Source: an uncultured Pseudomonadota bacterium (lineage in GTDB: Bacteria; Pseudomonadota; Gammaproteobacteria; Burkholderiales; CAIKXV01). Taken from it: DNA of 61,174 nt. The position numbers were made by a program, and so were the translations under genes. This document shows positions 41,803-50,083 of this stretch, piece after piece (the first letter of the stretch is position 1; each line of letters begins with the position of its first letter). Location: assembly GCA_903831455.1 (NCBI GenBank), contig CAIKXV010000059.1, positions 1 through 61,174 on the forward strand, in the 5' to 3' direction. A model generated the notes under the pieces. The model did not search any database, was not told the DNA's origin, and worked only from the letters and a program-made list of their open reading frames with translations.

Positions 41803-41829
41803 TCATCGGCAAATCGCGAAACTCCTTGA
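41803..41829 (-). promoter_or_regulatory. Second sigma-28-like element upstream of flgM
   Basis: On the minus strand TCAAGGAG, an 11-bp spacer and GCCGATGA. The -10 half is a good FliA match; the -35 half keeps the CAAG core. It lies 89 bases upstream of the first flgM element, in the flgA-flgM gap. Confidence 0.5.
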
Positions 41830-41899
41830 GTGTCGCTCGCCCCGGCGCGCACGGCAAGGGCGACATCGCCGTAGGGCCGGTGCCCGCCGGTCGGGCAGG

Positions 41900-42628
41900 C
41901 TACTGGACCTGCACCGAGCCGTCCGGTCGTACCGTGCCGCGGACGGTCTTCCCGGACGCCATCCGTACATCGACCTGCTGTCCGGCCAGCGCATTGCCCA
42001 GTGCACGCCCCTCGGCACTCACGCGCAGGGCGCCCGAGTCGAAACTCACCCGCACCGTCTGCCCCTGGGTGACGGCCCAGGCCTGGCGAAGCTGGTCGGC
42101 ACGCAGGGCGGCCCCACCGGCCACGCCCATCGCGAGCGGGCGGCCGACGGCCTGCGACAGGTCGATCAGTACCGAGGGGGGCAGGGCCCCGAGATCCTCG
42201 GTGCGCAGGCTGACATCCTCGCGAGCGATCACCGTCCCGGCCGACAATGGCCGTGCCGCCACCACGACCTCGGCGACGATGCGCACCGTCACGGATACGA
42301 AGATCTGCCAGGGCTGGGGTTGCAGGCAGCGGACCGACACCGTGCTGCGACCCCACAGACGTCCGCCGGGCGGCAATCCGACCGAAAACTCGTCGCAGGG
42401 GGCCAGCCGCACGCGCTCGTCCAGGGGCGCGACGGTCCACGAGACCTGTCCGGGCAGCCCGCGGGTCTGGTGTTCGACGAAGCGGGAGACGTGCTCGGTG
42501 ACGACCGAGTGGGGGGTGTTCGCCGCGCGCGCAAGGGGCAGGGCGAGCGTCGTCGAGACCAGCGCGAGCCCCCAGGCCTGCAGGAGGCAATCGACCGCGC
42601 GGCGGCGGATTCCGGACATGCGCTTCAT
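41900..42628 (-). CDS. flgA: Flagellar P-ring assembly chaperone FlgA
   Basis: About 242 residues: signal peptide (GIRRRAVDCLLQAWGLALVSTTLALPLARA), then the FlgA/SAF domain with APCDEFSVGLPPGGRLWGRSTVSVRC, VVVAARPLSAGTVIAREDVSLRTEDLG, GRPLAMGVAGGAALRADQLRQ and GQTVRVSFDSGALRVSAEGRALGNA. It acts in the periplasm on FlgI. The start is uncertain: ATG 42628 gives a standard signal peptide, ATG 42667 adds 13 Pro-rich residues. It heads the leftward flgA-flgM-flgN group. Confidence 0.9.
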   Translation of the reverse strand: MKRMSGIRRRAVDCLLQAWGLALVSTTLALPLARAANTPHSVVTEHVSRFVEHQTRGLPGQVSWTVAPLDERVRLAPCDEFSVGLPPGGRLWGRSTVSVRCLQPQPWQIFVSVTVRIVAEVVVAARPLSAGTVIAREDVSLRTEDLGALPPSVLIDLSQAVGRPLAMGVAGGAALRADQLRQAWAVTQGQTVRVSFDSGALRVSAEGRALGNALAGQQVDVRMASGKTVRGTVRPDGSVQVQ

Positions 42629-42795
42629 GGGGGGCGGACGGGGAGTCTGGGGAGGGTCGGGGTTCATGCAGCGGCGTGTCCGACGGCCGCCGCCGGATGA
42701 CGCGCAGCCACCCGCATGCCTGCACTGCACCTAAAGATCGGGGCGGATCCGGACGTTACAGCAGCGTAACCGATGAAGGGTCTGCCTTGAGCGCA

Positions 42796-44649
42796 ATGCG
42801 ACAGTCTGCCGCCACCTCCGACAGTCCGGATACCGCCGTGCGTCCGCCGGGCGCGGGCACGCGCAGCCCGGCCGAAATCGCGCGGGAGACCCTGCGGCGG
42901 CTGGCGGTGAGTCGGCTGCCGCCCACGCCCGAGAATTACCAGAGGGCCTATCTCGAGATCCTCGGTGATGCAGCCCCGGCCGACCCGCGCCGCGACCCCG
43001 ATCCGCTGGATGCCGCGCTTGGGCAAATTCCCCCGGCCCCGGGCGCCCGCGGGGAGGCCGTGCTCGGGCGCCTGCGTCGCTCGGCCCGCTCCCGCGACTG
43101 GGACGCCTTCGCCGAGGAGATCGGCACCCTGGTGCAGGAGACCACCGCCGCCCGAGCCGAGACTGCCGACACGCCCTCGTGGGGGGAGGTGATCGCCGAA
43201 CTCCTGCGCCAGTACGAGCTTCGCCACGCCGGGGTGTCCGCGGCGCAGAAGCGCGACGGCCTGCTGCGGGTGCTGGGCGGGTACGGGCGTTCGCCCGGCT
43301 TGCGTACCCGCCTCGACGCGCTGGTCCGCGGCTGGGCCAGCGCCCCGATGGCGCCCGCGGATGTCGAGGTCTGCGATCCCCCGGTCGACGAGGTCGCGGT
43401 CGCCGGCCATCCGGCCGCCCGCACCGATTCGCCGCGACCGTCCACGCGCACTGCGGCGCTCCTCGGGAGCGTCCTCGCCGAGGTCCTGCGCCGCGAGGTG
43501 GCTGCCCGGTTCGTCGGCGACGCGAACGCCGCGCGCGCGATCGAGACCATCGCCGGGGCCGCCGAGGCGGTGCGCGGCGAGGCCGACGTCGAGCGGGTCG
43601 CCTCCGCGCTGGCGGCGTTTCGCTCCGCGGATTTCGCGCCGCCCGCGGGGGACGCCGCGGTCAACGAGGATCTGATGAGCCTGCTGCGCCTGCTGATCGA
43701 CAACCTCGGGGCGCTGGTCGACGACGACCAGTGGATCGGCGGGCAGGTGCAGGTGATGCGCCAGGTCGTCGCCCAGCCGCCGGGGCCGGCGATGCTCGCC
43801 GAGGCGCGGGATCGTTTCTCCCAGATCGTGCGCCGGCAGGCCGAACTGAAGGCGAGCCTGGCCGAGGCCAAGAGCACCCTGCGCGACATGATCGGGGTGT
43901 TCGTCGAGCGCATGGGCGAGATGTCCCAGAGCACGAGCGACTACCACGACCGCATCGGCGATCACGCGCGCCGCATCGATGCCTCGCAGGACCTGTCCTC
44001 CTTCCGCGGCGCGCTCGACGGGTTGATGGTCGACATGCGCCAGATGCAGGCCGATGCCCGGCGCGCCCGCGACGAGGTGGCGAGTGCCCGCGAGCAGGCC
44101 CAGGCCGCCGAGCAGCGCATCCGCTCGCTGGAGACCGAACTGGAGGGCGTGAGCGGCAAGCTGCGCGAGGACGCCCTCACCGGCAGCCTCAACCGGCGCG
44201 GCCTCGACGAGACGCTCGCACGCGAGGTGGCGCGCGCGGCGCGCTACGGCAACGCGCTCAGCGTCGGCGTGATCGACATCGACAACTTCAAGCGACTCAA
44301 CGACACCTACGGACACCAGACCGGCGATCGGGCACTGATCCACCTCGTGCGGGTCGTGCAGTCGCTGCTGCGGCCGACCGACACGATCGGCCGGTTCGGC
44401 GGCGAAGAGTTCGTGATCGTGCTGCCCGAGACCCCGTCGGACGCGGGTCAGCTGGCGCTCGAGCGCCTGCAGCGGGAACTCACCCGCGAATTCTTCCTCG
44501 CGAACAACGAGCGCCTGCTGATCACCTTCAGCGGCGGGGTCGCGCAGTTGCGCGAGGGCGAGACGGAGCAGCAGCTGGTCGCGCGGGCCGACGAGGCGAT
44601 GTACCGCGCCAAGCAGGCCGGCAAGAACCGCGTGCTCATTGCCGCCTGA
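42796..44649 (+). CDS. Diguanylate cyclase (GGDEF domain)
   Basis: 617 residues. The N-terminal three-quarters is helical, starting with ARETLRRLAVSRLPPTPENYQRAYLEILG, a sequence typical of a family of soluble cyclases, followed by a coiled-coil (about 375-460). The C-terminal GGDEF domain has GVIDIDNFKRLNDTYGHQTGD and the active motif RFGGEEF, with an RPTD I-site five residues before it, so it should make c-di-GMP with product inhibition. No transmembrane segment or EAL domain. It is divergent from flgA and just upstream of flgB; it may tune motility versus attachment. Confidence 0.92.
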   Translation: MRQSAATSDSPDTAVRPPGAGTRSPAEIARETLRRLAVSRLPPTPENYQRAYLEILGDAAPADPRRDPDPLDAALGQIPPAPGARGEAVLGRLRRSARSRDWDAFAEEIGTLVQETTAARAETADTPSWGEVIAELLRQYELRHAGVSAAQKRDGLLRVLGGYGRSPGLRTRLDALVRGWASAPMAPADVEVCDPPVDEVAVAGHPAARTDSPRPSTRTAALLGSVLAEVLRREVAARFVGDANAARAIETIAGAAEAVRGEADVERVASALAAFRSADFAPPAGDAAVNEDLMSLLRLLIDNLGALVDDDQWIGGQVQVMRQVVAQPPGPAMLAEARDRFSQIVRRQAELKASLAEAKSTLRDMIGVFVERMGEMSQSTSDYHDRIGDHARRIDASQDLSSFRGALDGLMVDMRQMQADARRARDEVASAREQAQAAEQRIRSLETELEGVSGKLREDALTGSLNRRGLDETLAREVARAARYGNALSVGVIDIDNFKRLNDTYGHQTGDRALIHLVRVVQSLLRPTDTIGRFGGEEFVIVLPETPSDAGQLALERLQRELTREFFLANNERLLITFSGGVAQLREGETEQQLVARADEAMYRAKQAGKNRVLIAA

Positions 44650-44662
44650 GCGGCGGCGGGTG

Positions 44663-44678
44663 TTGCCGAAGGCGGCAA
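44663..44678. promoter_or_regulatory. Palindrome upstream of the flgB sigma-54 promoter
   Basis: TTGCCG-AAGG-CGGCAA, a perfect 6+6 dyad, plus a third TTGCCG at 44682-44687. It lies about 87-102 bases upstream of the -24/-12 element, the usual distance of an enhancer-binding site. It could alternatively be a weak hairpin ending the cyclase transcript. Confidence 0.45.
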
Positions 44679-44764
44679 TCGTTGCCGTCCGCCGGACCGG
44701 CAGGACTTCGGGAACGTGATTGCAAGTAACTGATCTGAATAGGTAATCGTTCGGCGCGCAGCGC

Positions 44765-44780
44765 TGGCACGGGAATCGCA
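44765..44780 (+). promoter_or_regulatory. Sigma-54 promoter of the flgB operon
   Basis: TGGCACGGGAATCGCA matches TGGCACG-N4-TTGCA with a single mismatch and correct GG-N10-GC spacing. The expected start near 44792 leaves a leader of about 27 bases before flgB. This implies control by a flagellar sigma-54 activator not encoded in the window. Confidence 0.77.
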
Positions 44781-44818
44781 ATACACGGCCTGTCCCCACC
44801 GCAGACAGGGCTGTCCCG

Positions 44819-45223
44819 ATGACCAGCGCGATCGACCGGCACTTCGACTACCGCCTCCAGGTGATGAACCTGCGCGCGGCACGTCAGCAGGTGCTCGCCA
44901 CCAACATCGCCAACGCCGACACGCCGGGCTACCAGGCGCGCGACGTCGATTTCGCGTCCCAGTTGAAGCGCATCCAGTCCGGGGAGTCGCGCGGCGCGCT
45001 GGCGGCCACGCACTCGCGCCACCTGGCGGCGGGCGGCGGCCGTGGCCCGGCGGGACTCGAACTGCGCTACCGCGCCGCCGAACAGCCGTCCGTGGACGGC
45101 AACACCGTCGATCTCAACCGCGAGATGGCGCGCTTCAGCGAAAACGCCATCCGCTACCAGGCCGATCTCGCCTTCCTGCAGTCGCGCGTGAGCGGGCTGC
45201 GCCAGGCGATCAGCGGCCAGTAA
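44819..45223 (+). CDS. flgB: Flagellar proximal rod protein FlgB
   Basis: 134 residues with the rod signature ATNIANADTPGYQARDVDF near the N terminus and the C-terminal helix DLNREMARFSENAIRYQADLAFLQ. First gene of the flgBCDEFGHIJKL operon, behind a sigma-54 promoter. Confidence 0.97.
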   Translation: MTSAIDRHFDYRLQVMNLRAARQQVLATNIANADTPGYQARDVDFASQLKRIQSGESRGALAATHSRHLAAGGGRGPAGLELRYRAAEQPSVDGNTVDLNREMARFSENAIRYQADLAFLQSRVSGLRQAISGQ

Positions 45224-45237
45224 CGGGAGCGCATGAC

Positions 45238-45648
45238 ATGTCGATGGCAGCGGTATTCGAGATAGCCGGCTCGGCGATGACCGCCCAGTCGAAACGGCTC
45301 AACGTGGTGGCGAGCAATCTCGCCAACGCCGACAGCGCGGCCAGCTCGACCGGCGGGGCCTACCGCGCGCGCCAGGTGGTGTTCTCGGCCACGCCGGTCG
45401 GCCGCGACGCCTCGGCCGTGGGCGTGCAGGTCTCGCGCGTGATCGAGGACAGTCGCCCGCCGCGGCTGCAGTACGAGCCGGGACACCCGCTCGCCGATGC
45501 GCGTGGCTACGTGACGCTGCCCAACGTCGATGCGGTGGAGGAGATGGTGAACATGATCTCCGCCTCGCGTGCCTACCAGACCAATGCGGACGTGATGAAC
45601 GCCGCCAAGACCCTGTCGCTGCGCACCATCGCGCTGCTGCAGTCCTGA
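45238..45648 (+). CDS. flgC: Flagellar proximal rod protein FlgC
   Basis: 136 residues: FEIAGSAMTAQSKRLNVVASNLANADSAAS at the N terminus and VEEMVNMISASRAYQTNADVMNAAKTLSLRTIALLQS at the C terminus, both standard FlgC. It starts 14 bases after flgB. Confidence 0.97.
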   Translation: MSMAAVFEIAGSAMTAQSKRLNVVASNLANADSAASSTGGAYRARQVVFSATPVGRDASAVGVQVSRVIEDSRPPRLQYEPGHPLADARGYVTLPNVDAVEEMVNMISASRAYQTNADVMNAAKTLSLRTIALLQS

Positions 45649-45658
45649 GGAGAACGCG

Positions 45659-46333
45659 ATGTCCAGCGTGTTGCCCGCCACCTCCAGCCCCAGCGTGGTG
45701 CCCCGCGCCGACGTGCCCGGCAGCCTGGCCGACGCGACGCCCGAGGCGAGCCAGGATCGCTTCCTGAAGCTGCTCGTCACGCAGATGCGCAACCAGGATC
45801 CGCTCAATCCGATGGACAACGCGCAGGTGACCACGCAGATCGCGCAGATCAGCACGGTCACCGGCATCGACAAGGTGAACAGTTCGATCGCCGGCCTCGC
45901 CGATGCGATGTCCGCCTCCAGCAGCCTGCAGAACGCCAGCCTGATCGGTCGCAGCGTGGTGGTTCCCGGCGAGCGCGTGCGCCTGGCCGAGGGCCCGGCG
46001 AAGCTCGGCGTGGAGCTCTCCTCCGCCGCCGATCGCGCCGCGCTGGTGATCTCCGATGCCGCCGGGGTGCCGGTGCGCACGCTCGACGCGGGCAAGTTGC
46101 CCGCAGGCGTCTCCACCTTCGAGTGGGATGGTCGCAATGACGCTGGTACCCGCCTGCCCGCCGGCGAATACCGCCTGCGCGTGGAGGCCACGCGCGGCAG
46201 CGAGCGGGTGACCGGCTCGTCGCTGGTGGTGGCGACCGTCGACAGCGTGAGCATCGCGGCCGGTCGTTCGCGACTCAACCTCGGTGCGCAGGGCAGCGCG
46301 GACGTCGCGCAGATCCGCCGCATCGATCCCTGA
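45659..46333 (+). CDS. flgD: Hook capping protein FlgD
   Basis: 224 residues with SQDRFLKLLVTQMRNQDPLNPMDNAQVTTQIAQISTV (FlgD N domain) and a C-terminal tudor/FN3-like domain with GVSTFEWDGRNDAGTRLPAGEYRLRVEA. It caps the growing hook and is discarded in the family. Confidence 0.96.
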   Translation: MSSVLPATSSPSVVPRADVPGSLADATPEASQDRFLKLLVTQMRNQDPLNPMDNAQVTTQIAQISTVTGIDKVNSSIAGLADAMSASSSLQNASLIGRSVVVPGERVRLAEGPAKLGVELSSAADRAALVISDAAGVPVRTLDAGKLPAGVSTFEWDGRNDAGTRLPAGEYRLRVEATRGSERVTGSSLVVATVDSVSIAAGRSRLNLGAQGSADVAQIRRIDP

Positions 46334-46415
46334 TTCCTTCCGCATCCGTCCCCCGCCTGAGGCGCGCGACGGCTGCGCGACAGGCCAACCCCTTCCCCAG
46401 AGACAGGAGAACCCG

Positions 46416-47639
46416 ATGAGCTTCCAGACCGGCCTGAGCGGACTGAACAGCGCCTCGCGCAACCTCGACGTGATCGGCAACAACGTGGCCAACGCAGGCG
46501 TGTCCGGATTCAAGAGTTCCCGGGTGCAGTTCGCCGACGTGTTCGCCGCCTCGCTCAACGGCGGCGGTACCGGTCCGGTCGGCATCGGCAGCAAGGTGTC
46601 GACCGTGACCCAGGATTTCACCCAGGGCACGATCTCGGTGACCAACAACCCGCTCGATCTCGCGATCTCGGGGTCCGGGTTCTTCCGCATGGAGCAGAAC
46701 GGCCTGGTCACCTACAGCCGCAGCGGCGAGTTCCGGCTGGACAACGCCGGCTACATCGTCAACTCGCTCGGCTACAACCTGAGCGGGTACGCCGCCGATG
46801 CCACCGGCGCCGTGGTCCGCACGGCCCCGGCCCCGCTGCAGATCTCCAACGCCGACATCCCGCCCACGGCGACCACCGGGTTCGAGGCCGTGTTCAACCT
46901 CGACAGCCGCTCGACGGCGATCACCGCGCCCTTCAGCCCGTCCAACCCTGCGACCTACACCAGCACCACTGCAGGCACGGTGTACGACTCGCTGGGCAAT
47001 CCGCACGAGATCCGGCTGTTCTTCGCACTCACCTCCACCCCGCGCACCTGGGCGGTGTACGGCACGGTGGACGGAGCGTCCACCCCGAACATCACCGGCC
47101 TGCCCGCGACGATCGCCTTCGGCACCAACGGACAGCTCAGCACCGCGATGCCGGTGACCGGCGTGTCGATCCCGGTGGCTGGCGGCGCGGCCAGCCCGCT
47201 CACGGTCTCCTTCGACTTCAGCGGCGCCACCTCCTTCGGTGCCGAATTCGGCGTGACCGAGCTCAACCAGGACGGCTTCACGTCCGGCCGCATCGCAGGC
47301 TTCACCTTCGGCAGCGATGGCCTGATCACCGGCCGCTACACCAACGGCCAGACCCGCACCATCGGCCAGGTCGCACTGACGAGCTTCATCAACCCGCAGG
47401 GCCTGCGCCAGCTCGGCGAGGGCCAGTACGCGGAGACCTCCGCCTCGGGCCTGGCGATCGTCGGGACGCCCGAGTCGGGGACCCTCGGCTCGCTGCAATC
47501 CGGGGCGCTGGAGCAGAGCAACGTCGATCTGACCGAAGCGCTGGTCGAACTCATCACGGCGCAGCGCAACTACCAGGCCAACGCGCAGACCATCAAGACG
47601 CTCGACTCGGTGCTGCAGACGCTGGTCAACCTGCGCTGA
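46416..47639 (+). CDS. flgE: Flagellar hook protein FlgE
   Basis: 407 residues. N-terminal FQTGLSGLNSASRNLDVIGNNVANAGVSGFKSSRVQF, the D1 [15 protein letters not shown] segment, and C-terminal SNVDLTEALVELITAQRNYQANAQTIKTLDSVLQTLVNLR. Length is in the usual range for a hook subunit. The ATG follows AGGAGA. Confidence 0.97.
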   Translation: MSFQTGLSGLNSASRNLDVIGNNVANAGVSGFKSSRVQFADVFAASLNGGGTGPVGIGSKVSTVTQDFTQGTISVTNNPLDLAISGSGFFRMEQNGLVTYSRSGEFRLDNAGYIVNSLGYNLSGYAADATGAVVRTAPAPLQISNADIPPTATTGFEAVFNLDSRSTAITAPFSPSNPATYTSTTAGTVYDSLGNPHEIRLFFALTSTPRTWAVYGTVDGASTPNITGLPATIAFGTNGQLSTAMPVTGVSIPVAGGAASPLTVSFDFSGATSFGAEFGVTELNQDGFTSGRIAGFTFGSDGLITGRYTNGQTRTIGQVALTSFINPQGLRQLGEGQYAETSASGLAIVGTPESGTLGSLQSGALEQSNVDLTEALVELITAQRNYQANAQTIKTLDSVLQTLVNLR

Positions 47640-47662
47640 GCGGCGGCGAGGCAGACACGATC

Positions 47663-47803
47663 ATGGCAACGAACCGGGAAGCGGGTGCCGACACCGTCCT
47701 GCCGGGGCCTGTGGGGGGCCACGCGCAGTCGTCGACCGCCATCGGCGGCGGCATCCGCCTCCCGGTCTTCGCCGGCGCGGTCCGGCAAGCGGAGGTCTTC
47801 TGA
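47663..47803 (+). CDS. Possible 46-residue small protein between flgE and flgF
   Basis: An ATG-initiated frame of 46 codons fills most of the 163-base flgE-flgF gap; its TGA overlaps the flgF ATG (TGATG), a typical coupling arrangement. The product is Gly/Ala-rich (starts MATNREAGADTVLPG, ends GAVRQAEVF), with no recognisable domain. Its ribosome site is weak, while flgF has its own GGAGG, so it may be only leader sequence. Confidence 0.3.
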   Translation: MATNREAGADTVLPGPVGGHAQSSTAIGGGIRLPVFAGAVRQAEVF

Positions 47804-48546
47804 TGGATCGCCTCGTCTACGTCGCGATGAACGGAGCGAAGCAGTCGGTGTCGCGCCAGGCCGCGACCGCCCACAACCTCGCCAATGCATCGACCGACGG
47901 CTTCCGTTCGCTGTACCACGTCGCGCGTGCGGTGCCGGTGCTCGGGCCCGGGACCGCGACCCGCACCTTCGCGGTCGATTCGACCGCGGGCAGCAACTTC
48001 GCCCCCGGCCCGATCGACCGCACCGACCGGGTGCTGGACGTCGCGGTCGAGGGTCGGGGATGGATCGCCGTCGAAGGCCCGGACGGGCGCGAGGCCTACA
48101 CGCGCAGCGGTGCGCTGGAGATCAACGCGAACGGGCAGTTGCAGACCAAGGCGGGCCTCAACGTGATGGGCGAGGGTGGCCCGATCACGATTCCGCCGGA
48201 TTCGCGCGTGACGATCGCCCGCGACGGAACGGTCTCCACCATCCCGACGGTGGGCGCACCGAACATCACCAACACGGTCGGCCGCATCAAGCTGGTCGAC
48301 CCTGCCGAGGCGAGCCTGCAGCGCGGCGAGGACGGGCTGTTCCGGATGCGCGACGGGACCGTCGCCCCGGCCGACCCGAACGTCGCGGTGGCCTCCGGCG
48401 CGCTCGAGCGCAGCAACGTGAACGTGGTGGCGGCGATCACCGAGATCATCAACCACGGTCGCCAGTTCGAGCTTCAGGTCCGGATGCTGCAGAGCGCCGA
48501 CCAGAACGCGCGCTCCGCCGCGCAGGTGCTGGCGATCAGCGCCTGA
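47803..48546 (+). CDS. flgF: Flagellar proximal rod protein FlgF
   Basis: 247 residues: [36 protein letters not shown] at the N terminus, [39 protein letters not shown] in the middle, and a C-terminal [35 protein letters not shown] site lies 7 bases before the ATG. Confidence 0.97.
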   Translation: MDRLVYVAMNGAKQSVSRQAATAHNLANASTDGFRSLYHVARAVPVLGPGTATRTFAVDSTAGSNFAPGPIDRTDRVLDVAVEGRGWIAVEGPDGREAYTRSGALEINANGQLQTKAGLNVMGEGGPITIPPDSRVTIARDGTVSTIPTVGAPNITNTVGRIKLVDPAEASLQRGEDGLFRMRDGTVAPADPNVAVASGALERSNVNVVAAITEIINHGRQFELQVRMLQSADQNARSAAQVLAISA

Positions 48547-48583
48547 CGCACCGCCCTATCCCCTCAATCGAGGTAAACGCACC

Positions 48584-49366
48584 ATGATCCGATCGCTGTG
48601 GGTTGCCAAGACCGGCCTCGAGGCCCAGCAGATCAACGTCGACACGATCTCGAACAACCTCGCGAACGTGGCCACCAACGGCTTCAAGCGCCAGCGGCCG
48701 GTGTTCGAGGACCTGCTGTACCAGACCCTGCGCCAGCCCGGCGCCCAGTCGTCGCAGCAGACGCAGGTCCCGTCGGGCCTGCAGCTGGGCACGGGCGTGC
48801 GGCCGGTGGCCACGGCGCGGATCTTCACCAACGGCAACCTCCAGAACACCGGCAATCCGCTCGATCTCGCGATCTCGGGCTCCGGGTTCTTCCAGGTCAC
48901 CCTGCCCGACGGGACGGTCGCCTACACCCGGGACGGGGCGTTGCAGCTCGACAACCAGGGGCAACTGGTCACCTCCAACGGCTACCCGCTGCAGCCGACG
49001 ATCACGATCCCGCCCAACTCGCTCACGATCACCATCGGCTCGGACGGAACGGTGAGCGTGCTCTCCGCGGGCCAGCAGAACCCCACGCAGGTCGGCCAGA
49101 TCCAGCTGGCCAACTTCATCAACCCGGCCGGCCTGCAGAGCCGCGGCGAGAACCTGTACCTCGAGACGGCCGCCTCCGGCACCGCGCAGGCGAACGTGCC
49201 GGGCACCAACGGCCTGGGCACGATCAACCAGAACTTCGTCGAGACGTCCAACGTCAACGTGACCGAGGAGCTGGTGAACCTGATCACCGCCCAGCGCGCC
49301 TTCGAGATCAATTCGCGCTCGATCACCGCCTCCGACCAGATGCTGCAGCGCCTGACCCAGCTCTGA
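48584..49366 (+). CDS. flgG: Flagellar distal rod protein FlgG
   Basis: 260 residues, the exact family length, with [47 protein letters not shown] at the N terminus and [44 protein letters not shown] at the C terminus. Confidence 0.98.
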   Translation: MIRSLWVAKTGLEAQQINVDTISNNLANVATNGFKRQRPVFEDLLYQTLRQPGAQSSQQTQVPSGLQLGTGVRPVATARIFTNGNLQNTGNPLDLAISGSGFFQVTLPDGTVAYTRDGALQLDNQGQLVTSNGYPLQPTITIPPNSLTITIGSDGTVSVLSAGQQNPTQVGQIQLANFINPAGLQSRGENLYLETAASGTAQANVPGTNGLGTINQNFVETSNVNVTEELVNLITAQRAFEINSRSITASDQMLQRLTQL

Positions 49367-49389
49367 TCGACTCCCCGCCTACCGCCTGG

Positions 49390-50073
49390 ATGACCGACAT
49401 GAACCCCTGCCGACATGCCCTCCCGATGCTGGTCGCCGCGGCGCTGCTGCCCGGCTGCGCCAGCACCCCGCCGACCAGCGTCCACCAGCCGATGAGCGCC
49501 CGCGCCGAGGCGCAGCCGCGGCCGCTGCCGCTCGACGGCGCGATCTTCCAGGACGGCACCGCCCGGCTGCTGCTCTTCGCCGATCGGCGCGCTCGCTTCG
49601 TGGGCGACACGATCACCGTGACCATCGAGGAGCGCCTGCAGGCGAGCAACACCACCTCCAGCAGCGCCGAGCGCACCGGGTCGGTCGAGGCTTCGGTGCC
49701 CACCATCGCGCGCATGCCGGGCAAGAGCTTCCAGGGACTCGATATCGAGGCCAACTCCAGCGTGACGCATGCCGGAAAGGGGGGCGCGTCGACCAACAAC
49801 ATCCTGACCGGCAACATCGCGGTCACGGTGATCGAGGTCCTGCCCAACGGCAACCTGCTCGTCTCCGGCGAGAAACAGGTGTCGATCGGGCACAACACCG
49901 AGTTCGTGCGCTTCTCCGGCGTGGTCAACCCGACCAGCGTGACCGCCGCCAACACCGTCTCGTCGACCCGCGTGGCCGACGCGCGCATCGAGTTCCGGGG
50001 CTCCGGCTACGTGAGCGAAGCGCAGCGGATGGCCTGGCTGTCGCGCTTCTTCATGAACATCCTGCCGTTCTGA
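49390..50073 (+). CDS. flgH: Flagellar L-ring lipoprotein FlgH
   Basis: 227 residues with a lipoprotein signal peptide ending LLPGC (acylated Cys about residue 23), then ARFVGDTITVTIEERLQASN, NILTGNIAVTVIEVLPNGNLLVSGEKQVSI and FVRFSGVVNPTSV, typical of FlgH. It forms the outer-membrane ring. The ATG at 49390 or 49399 may be used. Confidence 0.96.
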   Translation: MTDMNPCRHALPMLVAAALLPGCASTPPTSVHQPMSARAEAQPRPLPLDGAIFQDGTARLLLFADRRARFVGDTITVTIEERLQASNTTSSSAERTGSVEASVPTIARMPGKSFQGLDIEANSSVTHAGKGGASTNNILTGNIAVTVIEVLPNGNLLVSGEKQVSIGHNTEFVRFSGVVNPTSVTAANTVSSTRVADARIEFRGSGYVSEAQRMAWLSRFFMNILPF

Positions 50074-50083
50074 GGAGCCCTCC

